Assembly: GCA_002314565.1 (NCBI GenBank)
Contig: DCGL01000108.1
Coordinates: forward strand, 27,645-33,737
Reading direction: 5' to 3'
Source: Clostridiales bacterium UBA1779
GTDB taxonomy: Bacteria; Bacillota; Clostridia; Oscillospirales; CAG-272
Length of the DNA stretch: 6,093 bases
Both the position numbers and the translations under genes were made by a program. The notes beneath the pieces were generated by a model. The model had not been told where the DNA came from and did no database searches. It saw only the letters and a list, made by a program, of their open reading frames with translations. Positions 1-4,815 of this stretch are shown one piece after another; the stretch's first letter is position 1, and each line of letters opens with the position of its first letter.

Positions 1-155
1 GGAAAAACAAACACAAGCATTGTTGCTGGTATAAAAGACCAAAAACAATGCCGGAAATTTTAAAAAAGCATTGCAATTACAAAATAAACAGAAAAACAAT
101 GCCGCAAGCAAATTGAGTGGCATTGCAATAATGTGGTTTGAAGAAAAACAATGCC
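1..155 (+). repeat. Higher-order repeat, copy A (partial unit)
   Basis: This block aligns without gaps to 208-362 at an offset of 207 bp. By hand count about 24 of 155 positions differ. The first 25 bases are identical to 208-232, the 23-nt linker at 126-148 is the most diverged part (9 differences from 333-355), and the dyad arms are nearly invariant. It contains the right arm of one dyad, two complete dyads (46-73, 97-125) and the left arm of a third (149-155). Confidence 0.92.
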
Positions 156-207
156 GGACAGAAACGGGGCGGCATTGCTTTTTGAAATTCATATAGAAAA
201 CAATGCC

Positions 208-362
208 GGAAAAACAAACACAAGCATTGTTGTTTGAATAAAAGACAAAAAACAATGCTGGAAATTTTTAACAGGCATTGTAATTACCAAATAAACAGAT
301 AAACAATGCCATAAGCAAATTGGTTGGCATTGTAATACTGGATTGAGCGGAAAAACAATGCC
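208..362 (+). repeat. Higher-order repeat, copy B
   Basis: This is the second copy of the block at 1-155. The 52 bp between the copies (156-207) hold the remainder of the third dyad of copy A plus the linker and left arm of the next, so a full higher-order unit is four dyads, 207 bp. Loops and linkers match their counterparts four units away better than their neighbours: the loop at 311-325 pairs with 104-118, and the linker at 281-303 with 74-96. That implies duplication of a four-dyad block after the single units had already diverged. Confidence 0.9.
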
Positions 363-366
363 GCAA

Positions 367-399
367 AACAAAAACGCGGGGGTTGCCCGCGTTTTTGTT
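367..399 (-). terminator. Strong bidirectional intrinsic terminator
   Basis: The arms 367-380 and 386-399 pair perfectly over 14 bp. The core is CAAAAACGCGGG against CCCGCGTTTTTG, with a 5-nt GGTTG loop. Read on the minus strand the 3' arm ends in TTTTTG and continues TTTTG, as expected for Rho-independent termination. It lies about 127 nt after the stop codon of the minus-strand oxidoreductase gene (527-1816) and is its likely terminator. The plus strand also has a T-run in the 3' arm, so it could stop transcription coming from the left as well. Confidence 0.88.
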
Positions 400-516
400 G
401 AAAATATCCTTTGCGAATATCCTTTGAAAATATCCTTTGAGAATATCCTTTGAAAATATCCTTTGAAAATATCCGTCGAGATTTTCCGTCGAGAAAATCT
501 TTTGGAAATATCCGTC
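400..516. repeat. 13-bp tandem repeat (minisatellite), nine units
   Basis: Nine contiguous 13-bp units start at 400, 413, 426, 439, 452, 465, 478, 491 and 504, with a degenerate partial unit after 516. Units 1, 3 and 5 are identical (GAAAATATCCTTT), units 2 and 4 differ from them at one or two bases, unit 6 changes the end to CCGTC, and units 7-9, next to the gene, are more diverged. The array fills the space between the terminator and the stop codon at 527, so it would be transcribed as the 3' untranslated region of the minus-strand gene. A 13-bp period does not preserve a reading frame, so I do not treat it as coding. Confidence 0.93.
479..500 (-). other. Hairpin formed by two diverged units of the 13-bp repeat
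   Basis: Positions 479-486 (AGATTTTC) and 493-500 (GAAAATCT) are perfectly complementary over 8 bp, with a 6-nt loop (CGTCGA). The two arms belong to neighbouring units of the 13-bp array, and unit 7 departs from the consensus (ATTTT in place of AATAT) in the way that creates the stem. In the minus-strand transcript it would sit about 26 nt after the stop codon. There is no T-run after it, so it is not an obvious terminator; a 3' stabilising structure is possible but unproven. Confidence 0.6.
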
Positions 517-526
517 GGAAAGAAGC

Positions 527-1816
527 TCAGACTTTGACCTTTGCGTAGTTGTCGTCGATGGTCTTGCCGTCCCAGCCGAGACCCCAGTAATGACGGGCTT
601 CCCAGACTGCCTTTGCTGCCTGATGAGCTTCCTCGGAAGGAACCCATGATACGGCAGAAGGCGGCTTGCCGGTGAGGTCGTCCCCTTCTTTGTAGAAGGG
701 AGTCCAGTTGTCGTTTTCGTATTTCTTGCGGTCCTCTTCGTTATCCCACTGCGGAACGTCATAGCTTCTTCCGCCGTCAAGAACGGACTTCCATGCAAGA
801 ATACCGATGCAGGACATAGCGCAGGCTCTGTAAACGTTGAGCCAGGGCTGCTTGTTTTCCTGAATTGCTTTGCCGAAATAGAAGAGAGTCCAGAAATCTC
901 CGCCGCCGTGTCCGGCCTGTGAAGCGAGATCGCCGTATTCGGGCCAGTCGGGAGTGTAGGTTCTCATATTTGGCTTGTCGCCCTTATCGACGTTTTCATG
1001 CCATACTGTTACGTTTCCGGATTCACGGTCAATGGACATACCGCCCTTGGTTCCGTAGATTTCGGTGATACCGGAGTGTACCTTAACTGCACCCTGAAGT
1101 GTATTAACAACGGCGCCGTTGTCCATCTGGCAGACGATCATTCCGCCGGGGTCCATATGGCGGTACTCAAGTCCGCGATAGGACTGGTCTTTGAGCTGAC
1201 CGACAAAGCCGTTTACACGGACGGGCATTGTGTTGGTGATGTGCATAATGGGAGCAATGGCGTGTGTGCAGTAATAAGTTGCGGGAATCAGATTTCTCCA
1301 GTGGCATTCACCGGGAGAAATTCTGTATGTTTCGGGATTCTGCATAGCATGGCAGTATTCGCCCTTGCCGAACTGAATCTGTCCGATTTCGCCGCTCTCG
1401 TAGACTCTCTTCATTTCAAGTCTGGGCTTTGAGTAGGGATAGTTTTCGGCAATCATGTAAATCTTGCCTGTTTCTTCAACTGTTCTGCAGAGTTCAACAC
1501 CCTCGGCGAGAGTATTGATGGCAGCGCACTCGGACATTACGTGAATTCCTGCCTTGAGAGCTTTGATGGCAAAGGGAGCATGCTCGTTGAAGTAGTTTGC
1601 AAGAACGACGGCGTCAATTGCTCCGCTGTTGATCATTTCGTCGAAATCCGTGAAGGTGAGAAGAGTGCCGTCTGTGTCATACGCCTTCTTACAGAGGTCG
1701 AGTTTTTCCTGATTTCTGTCGCAGATTGCGCAGAGCTTAAAACCGGTGCAGGCCTGAGGATGCATAAAGGTTTTTCCGCGTCCGGTGCCTACGACACCAA
1801 GTCTGATGGGTTCCAT
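527..1816 (-). CDS. Gfo/Idh/MocA family oxidoreductase, GH109-like motif set
   Basis: This 429-residue protein should bind NAD(P) and act on a sugar or sugar derivative in the cytoplasm; the substrate cannot be told. An N-terminal Rossmann fold opens with GVVGTGRGKTF (residues 7-17), followed by VLANYFNEHAPFAIKALKAG (71-90). The usual Gfo/Idh/MocA 'EKP' lysine motif is absent: the position reads SECAAINTL (95-103). Further motifs are AENYPY (123-128), a GEYCHAM segment (152-158), YCTH (182-185) and GHGGGD (302-307). From memory, GH109 NAD-dependent alpha-N-acetylgalactosaminidase has corresponding motifs (E-V-S-G-A-I-T, LEN, YPTH, GHGGMD). A tryptophan-rich tail of about 60 residues extends beyond its paralogue at 1946-3127. 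The ATG at 1816 has an AAGGAGA site 5 nt upstream and a consensus promoter. Family assignment is firm; whether it is a dehydrogenase, epimerase or hydrolase is open. Confidence 0.95.
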   Translation of the reverse strand: MEPIRLGVVGTGRGKTFMHPQACTGFKLCAICDRNQEKLDLCKKAYDTDGTLLTFTDFDEMINSGAIDAVVLANYFNEHAPFAIKALKAGIHVMSECAAINTLAEGVELCRTVEETGKIYMIAENYPYSKPRLEMKRVYESGEIGQIQFGKGEYCHAMQNPETYRISPGECHWRNLIPATYYCTHAIAPIMHITNTMPVRVNGFVGQLKDQSYRGLEYRHMDPGGMIVCQMDNGAVVNTLQGAVKVHSGITEIYGTKGGMSIDRESGNVTVWHENVDKGDKPNMRTYTPDWPEYGDLASQAGHGGGDFWTLFYFGKAIQENKQPWLNVYRACAMSCIGILAWKSVLDGGRSYDVPQWDNEEDRKKYENDNWTPFYKEGDDLTGKPPSAVSWVPSEEAHQAAKAVWEARHYWGLGWDGKTIDDNYAKVKV

Positions 1817-1821
1817 ATGTA

Positions 1822-1828
1822 TCTCCTT
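1822..1828 (-). promoter_or_regulatory. Ribosome binding site AAGGAGA
   Basis: The minus strand reads AAGGAGA, ending 5 nt before the ATG at 1816. This is a strong Shine-Dalgarno match and supports that start. Confidence 0.85.
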
Positions 1829-1849
1829 AAATATTAATATCGAAACAAA

Positions 1850-1878
1850 ATTATATCATAAATGAATTGTGATGTCAA
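1850..1878 (-). promoter_or_regulatory. Perfect consensus sigma-70/sigma-A promoter
   Basis: On the minus strand TTGACA (1873-1878) is followed by exactly 17 nt (1856-1872) and TATAAT (1850-1855). All twelve hexamer bases match the vegetative consensus. Initiation would be expected near 1842-1844, giving a leader of roughly 27 nt that carries the AAGGAGA site. The remaining intergenic sequence up to the upstream gene's stop (1879-1945) shows no convincing terminator, so read-through from the 1946-3127 gene is also likely. No clear operator is visible. Confidence 0.9.
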
Positions 1879-1945
1879 ATAAAATGCGAGTGAAAAGCAG
1901 CTGCGTACGAGTCGGACAAAAAGAAGCCGGTGAAGTCTGATGTAT

Positions 1946-3127
1946 TCAGTTGTTGAAAGGCGGGAAAGGGGAATAAGTGTCTTTCAGCAGTTCCTCACGT
2001 ACCTTGGGATCGTGAAGGTCGGGAATGTCATAAGGGATGCTTCCGTTCTGAATGGAGCGCCAGCCGTAGATTGCGACCTCGGACATCAGTGTTGCAGTGT
2101 AAACGTCGGGGAAGGGCTTGCGTTCTCCGCGAACTGCACCGAGGAAGTACTTCATAACCCAGTAATCGCCCCCGCGGTGGCTGCACTGACTTGCAAATTC
2201 GCCGTCGGACTCCCAGTCGGGTTCGTAAATGCGCGGGCTTTCCTCTCCTTCTTCGAGAAGCCACTTGTTAAAGCCGATTCTGACGGACTCCTCTTTGCCG
2301 CGGACGGTTTCAATTCCGCCGTTTACGCAGCCGAGACGGTACCAGTTGCCTCTGATTCCCATATAGCTTGAGCCGTTTACTCTGAATACGGCACCGTTTG
2401 CGGTGTAGACGAGCATTACTCCGACAACATCGGGGCAGAGACGTCCGTATTCTTTTTCACGCTCAGGGTCGTCCTTTGCACTCATTGCAACGACCTTTAC
2501 GGGTTTTTCGCCTGTCATAAACAGAAGCGGGCAGAGTGCATGTGAGGAGTAATAGGTGCAGGGAAGATATTTTCTCCAGTGGTATTCGCCCTTTTCATTT
2601 GGAATTGAGATATCCTTGTTTTCATCGGGCGACATATTGTGAATGTATTCTCCTTCGGCAAAAAGCACCTTGCCGAGTCTTCCGGCTTCGTACTGCTTTT
2701 TGATTTCGAAGTTGGCTTTGGTGAAGGGATAGTTTTCGGCCATCATATAGATTGCCTTGCTCTTTTCGGCGGCTTCAACGAGCATTGCGCAGTCGGAAAG
2801 AGTATGGGCGGCCATCGTTTCGCTGAAAACGTGAATTCCGCGGGCAAGAGCCATGGCAGCATATTTTGCGTGCTCGGAAAAATAGTTGCAGAGAATTACG
2901 GCTTCAAAAAGACCGGAGTTGAAAAACTCTTCGGGATCCGTGAACCTTTTGGGTGCGAGACGGCCGTGACCGCAGAATTCTTCGCAGGCATCCATTCTCG
3001 ATTCGTTCATATCGCAGAGAGCGGTGATTCTTGCTCCTTTGAATTTGCCGGTTTTCAGGACCTTGACGTAGGTCTTGCCTCGTCTGCACCCGAAAACCCC
3101 GATGTGAATAACCTTGTTTGCTGACAT
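1946..3127 (-). CDS. Gfo/Idh/MocA family oxidoreductase, paralogue of the 527-1816 product
   Basis: This 393-residue NAD(P)-binding protein is a diverged paralogue of the downstream gene and shares its motif order. It has GVFGCRRGKTY (residues 10-20) in the Rossmann fold, ILCNYFSEHAKYA (78-90), SETMAAHTL (102-110) where EKP is expected, AENYPF (130-135), GEYIHNM (159-165), YSSH (193-196) and HRGGD (317-321). The C terminus ends in TYSPFPPFNN, corresponding to the NWTPFY region of the other protein, and lacks that protein's extra tail. The ATG at 3127 has GGAGGT 5 nt upstream. It lies 129 nt upstream of the second gene on the same strand. The two differ throughout, so they probably have distinct but related substrates or steps. 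As in the paralogue, the glutamate of AEN and the Y-x-x-H pair are candidate active-site residues by analogy with GH109; this analogy is from memory. Confidence 0.95.
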   Translation of the reverse strand: MSANKVIHIGVFGCRRGKTYVKVLKTGKFKGARITALCDMNESRMDACEEFCGHGRLAPKRFTDPEEFFNSGLFEAVILCNYFSEHAKYAAMALARGIHVFSETMAAHTLSDCAMLVEAAEKSKAIYMMAENYPFTKANFEIKKQYEAGRLGKVLFAEGEYIHNMSPDENKDISIPNEKGEYHWRKYLPCTYYSSHALCPLLFMTGEKPVKVVAMSAKDDPEREKEYGRLCPDVVGVMLVYTANGAVFRVNGSSYMGIRGNWYRLGCVNGGIETVRGKEESVRIGFNKWLLEEGEESPRIYEPDWESDGEFASQCSHRGGDYWVMKYFLGAVRGERKPFPDVYTATLMSEVAIYGWRSIQNGSIPYDIPDLHDPKVREELLKDTYSPFPPFNN

Positions 3128-3132
3128 TTTTT

Positions 3133-3138
3133 ACCTCC
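3133..3138 (-). promoter_or_regulatory. Ribosome binding site GGAGGT
   Basis: The minus strand reads GGAGGT followed by five A residues and the ATG at 3127. This is a near-perfect Shine-Dalgarno sequence and fixes the start. Confidence 0.87.
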
Positions 3139-3188
3139 GGACGGGGATATTTTTGCCCGCATAAGCCGGGACTTTACAAAACACGATA

Positions 3189-3217
3189 ATTATAGACTAT
3201 GGCGCGGATAAAGTCAA
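3189..3217 (-). promoter_or_regulatory. Sigma-A promoter for the 1946-3127 gene
   Basis: On the minus strand TTGACT (3212-3217) is followed by 17 nt (3195-3211) and TATAAT (3189-3194). Eleven of twelve hexamer bases match consensus. The expected start near 3181-3183 gives a leader of about 55 nt, too short for a known large riboswitch. Its -35 box is 18 bp from the -35 box of the divergent plus-strand promoter. Confidence 0.87.
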
Positions 3218-3235
3218 CTCAAAACGGGAAAAAGC

Positions 3236-3264
3236 TTGAAAAAGTGACGGAAAACTGATATACT
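3236..3264 (+). promoter_or_regulatory. Sigma-A promoter for the alcohol dehydrogenase operon
   Basis: TTGAAA (3236-3241) is followed by 17 nt and TATACT (3259-3264), ten of twelve consensus bases with ideal spacing. The sequence that follows (3265-3287) is almost pure A/T and includes a TATAAT at 3277-3282, but no acceptable -35 box lies 17 nt before it. Initiation near 3271 gives a leader of about 49 nt. Confidence 0.75.
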
Positions 3265-3291
3265 ATATTATATATTTATAATAATTTACAG

Positions 3292-3304
3292 CGGCCTTCG
3301 GCCG
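3292..3304 (+). other. Small GC-rich hairpin in the leader of the dehydrogenase gene
   Basis: CGGCC (3292-3296) and GGCCG (3300-3304) pair perfectly around a TTC loop. The stem ends 4 nt before the GGAG ribosome binding site (3309-3312). It sits just after the A/T-rich start region of the transcript and could stabilise the 5' end or modulate ribosome access. It has no T-run, so it is not a terminator on the plus strand. The function is inference only. Confidence 0.45.
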
Positions 3305-3308
3305 TGAC

Positions 3309-3312
3309 GGAG
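3309..3312 (+). promoter_or_regulatory. Ribosome binding site GGAG
   Basis: GGAG lies 7 nt before the ATG at 3320 and 10 nt before a second ATG at 3323. The spacing favours the first ATG, giving a protein that begins MMNF; initiation at the second would remove only one residue. Confidence 0.65.
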
Positions 3313-3319
3313 TTCGGAA

Positions 3320-4429
3320 ATGATGAATTTCAATATGCCGGTAAAGCTATATACCGGCCGCGGCTGCATTGCAGCACATAAGGATGATATTGCGCGCTTC
3401 GGTAAGAAATGTCTGATTGTAACGGGAGCCGCGTCCGCAAAGAAAAGCGGAGCTCTTGACGACGTAAGGTCGGTTCTTTCGGAGCTTGGCATTTCTTATG
3501 AGGTTTTTGACGGAATTTCGCAGAATCCCACAGTCGAATCCTGCCGACTTGCCGGAGTCCGGGCGTCAGAGTTCGGCGCGGACTTTATTTTCGGTATAGG
3601 CGGAGGCTCCCCGCTTGATGCGTCGAAGGCGGTTGCCGTCTTTGCATCAAATCCGGGAATGGATGAAGACGGACTGTATTCTATGAACTGGCCGGTAAAC
3701 CCCGTCCCCGTGGTGCTCGCAGGAACGACTTCCGGAACCGGCAGTGAGGTTACGAACGTTGCCGTCCTTACAGATTCAAAACATCGCAAGCACAGCATCC
3801 ACGCAGCGAAAACCTTCGCCGCTCTGTCCTTTGGTGACCCGAAATACACCTACGGCATTCCGCGCAGCATCACTCTTTCAACTGGAGTTGACGCTCTGGC
3901 GCATTGCACTGAGAGTTATTTTAACAAAAAGGCAAACACGCTGTCGCGCAGTTTTGCCATCAGCGGGATAAATCTGATAAAGACTCCTCTTGCAAAATGT
4001 GCGCGCGGAGAAGAACTGAGCGAAGAGGACAGGGAAGAACTTTACGAGGGCTCGATTTTCGGAGGTCTTGCCATCAGCATCACCGGAACCTGCTTTCCTC
4101 ACAACGTAGGATATTTTCTGACAGAAAATCACGGGATTCCGCACGGCTTTGCCTGTGCGGTTTACCACCCTGCATATCTTGCTCACTGTGCAAAGGCCGC
4201 ACCCGAATATACTGCTGAATTTGAAGCGGAAACGGGCCTTTCACTCAAGGAGTATAACGACCTGATTTATGCAGTGCTACCGAAGTTTGACGTAACTCTC
4301 GGTGAGGATGAAATCGAAATACTTCTTCCGCGCTGGGTGAATAATTCAACCGTAAACAACACCCCCGGCGGAATGGAAATCGGAGAAATCAAAGCAATAC
4401 TGACCGATCTGTTCGGCAAAAAGAAATAA
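3320..4429 (+). CDS. Iron-containing (group III) alcohol dehydrogenase
   Basis: This 369-residue cytoplasmic NAD(P)-dependent enzyme would interconvert an alcohol and an aldehyde or ketone. The N-terminal nucleotide-binding half carries GIGGGSPLDASKAVAVF (92-108) and TTSGTGSEVTNVAVLTD (136-152). The metal site is complete: D191 and H195 in DALAHCTESY, H261 in CFPHNVGY, and H275 in HGIPHG. The 4-residue and 14-residue spacings equal those known from lactaldehyde reductase FucO, as I recall them. The length is slightly short of the usual 380-390. A complete metal site and intact nucleotide motifs argue for an active enzyme; the substrate (short alcohol, propanediol, butanol or a sugar-derived aldehyde) cannot be read from the sequence. 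It is the first gene of a probable operon, is divergently transcribed from the oxidoreductase gene at 1946-3127, and its stop codon lies inside a 14-bp tandem duplication. Confidence 0.95.
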   Translation: MMNFNMPVKLYTGRGCIAAHKDDIARFGKKCLIVTGAASAKKSGALDDVRSVLSELGISYEVFDGISQNPTVESCRLAGVRASEFGADFIFGIGGGSPLDASKAVAVFASNPGMDEDGLYSMNWPVNPVPVVLAGTTSGTGSEVTNVAVLTDSKHRKHSIHAAKTFAALSFGDPKYTYGIPRSITLSTGVDALAHCTESYFNKKANTLSRSFAISGINLIKTPLAKCARGEELSEEDREELYEGSIFGGLAISITGTCFPHNVGYFLTENHGIPHGFACAVYHPAYLAHCAKAAPEYTAEFEAETGLSLKEYNDLIYAVLPKFDVTLGEDEIEILLPRWVNNSTVNNTPGGMEIGEIKAILTDLFGKKK

Positions 4430-4444
4430 ACAAAAAGAAATAAA
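4417..4444 (+). repeat. 14-bp tandem duplication across the dehydrogenase stop codon
   Basis: CAAAAAGAAATAAA occurs at 4417-4430 and again, without a gap, at 4431-4444. The first copy encodes the last codons (KKK) and the TAA of the dehydrogenase. The second makes up most of the short spacer before the cupin gene. It looks like a slippage duplication, and it lengthens the intergenic spacer. Confidence 0.85.
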
Positions 4445-4450
4445 TAAAAA

Positions 4451-4456
4451 AGAGGT
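4451..4456 (+). promoter_or_regulatory. Ribosome binding site AGAGGT
   Basis: AGAGGT lies 7 nt before the ATG at 4464 in an otherwise A-rich spacer, supporting that start for the cupin gene. Confidence 0.7.
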
Positions 4457-4463
4457 AATAAAA

Positions 4464-4808
4464 ATGTACAGACAGGCAAGTGACCGCAAGGTCGAATTCA
4501 AATGCATCAGAGGCGGCAACGGCGAGACGGAGATGGTAAAGATCCTCAACGGAGCCGACGAAATGTACGGCAAGGGAAGAATGTTCAACGAGATGATTCT
4601 CGCTCCCGGAAACAGCATCGGCGAGCACGCACACAGCGGTGACAACGAGATTTTCTATTTCCTGTCCGGAGAGGGCGAATATAACGATAACGGCACAATC
4701 GTAACCGTAAAGCCCGGCGATACCGTCGTCTGCAACGACGGCGAGACTCACAGTCTGAAGAATACGGGCAAAGAGCCGCTGAGATTCATCGCTCTTATTC
4801 TTTACTGA
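4464..4808 (+). CDS. Small single-domain cupin protein
   Basis: This 114-residue protein is one cupin beta-barrel, probably metal-binding and cytoplasmic. The first cupin motif is at residues 49-69 and includes HAH (H55, H57) and E62. The second is KPGDTVVCNDGETHSLKN (83-100) with H96. All four usual metal ligands, three His and one Glu, are present. Such small cupins include sugar isomerases and epimerases, dioxygenases, and sensory or storage proteins; nothing here decides between them. The gene starts 34 nt after the dehydrogenase and ends 7 nt before the acyltransferase gene, so it is likely co-transcribed with both. Together with the neighbouring oxidoreductases it could take part in carbohydrate handling, but that is inference. 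Confidence 0.93.
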   Translation: MYRQASDRKVEFKCIRGGNGETEMVKILNGADEMYGKGRMFNEMILAPGNSIGEHAHSGDNEIFYFLSGEGEYNDNGTIVTVKPGDTVVCNDGETHSLKNTGKEPLRFIALILY

Positions 4809-4815
4809 AACGTAT

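Larger units (their letters stand above)
1..362. repeat. Phased array of CAATGCC/GGCATTG dyads, 51-52 bp period
   Basis: This gene-free stretch is a regular array. Left arms CAATGCC lie at 46-52, 97-103, 149-155, 201-207, 253-259 (last base T), 304-310 and 356-362, so start-to-start spacing is 51, 52, 52, 52, 51 and 52. Right arms (GGCATTG, or GCATTG where the stem is one pair shorter) end at 22, 73, 125, 177, 229, 280 and 332. Each complete dyad therefore spans 28-29 nt with a 14-16 nt loop, and every linker from right arm to next left arm is exactly 23 nt and ends in an A-run. The plus strand is strongly A-rich. The first unit is cut by the window edge; the last left arm runs straight into the terminator hairpin instead of meeting a right arm. 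Function is unknown. It could be a protein-binding array, a set of RNA hairpins, or a non-coding satellite. Confidence 0.93.

Noticed and set aside
1..362. CRISPR array
   Set aside because: The conserved part of each unit is only two 6-7 bp arms plus an A-run, the intervening sequences recur every 207 bp and so are not unique spacers, and no cas gene is present.
1..362. Plasmid-type replication origin iterons or a mobile element end
   Set aside because: No replication, partition, transposase or recombinase gene is in the window and no DnaA-box cluster or target-site duplication is visible; the left end of the array is outside the window, so this cannot be excluded for the larger locus.
189..798. 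Minus-strand open frames across the 13-bp repeat, which read as a repetitive GYFQRIFSKD-type peptide
   Set aside because: They overlap the well-supported oxidoreductase gene in other frames, lack ribosome binding sites at their starts, and arise because three 13-bp units give a 13-codon period free of stops.
1879..1945. Terminator between the two oxidoreductase genes
   Set aside because: There are short palindromes such as GCAGCTGC near 1898-1905 and a T-run on the minus strand, but no stable stem is directly followed by the T-run.
3128..3182. Riboswitch in the leader of the 1946-3127 gene
   Set aside because: Only weak 4-bp stems are possible (for example 3156-3159 with 3167-3170), the leader is about 55 nt, and no known aptamer motif is visible.
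3244..3311. Repeated GTGACGGA at 3244-3251 and 3304-3311 as a possible operator
   Set aside because: An 8-bp direct match 60 bp apart is not strong evidence, it has no symmetry, and the second copy overlaps the ribosome binding site.
3744..4218. Additional plus- and minus-strand open frames inside the alcohol dehydrogenase gene
   Set aside because: They are rich in Arg, Cys and Ser, match no family I recognise and lie wholly within a gene whose metal and nucleotide motifs are all intact in the chosen frame.
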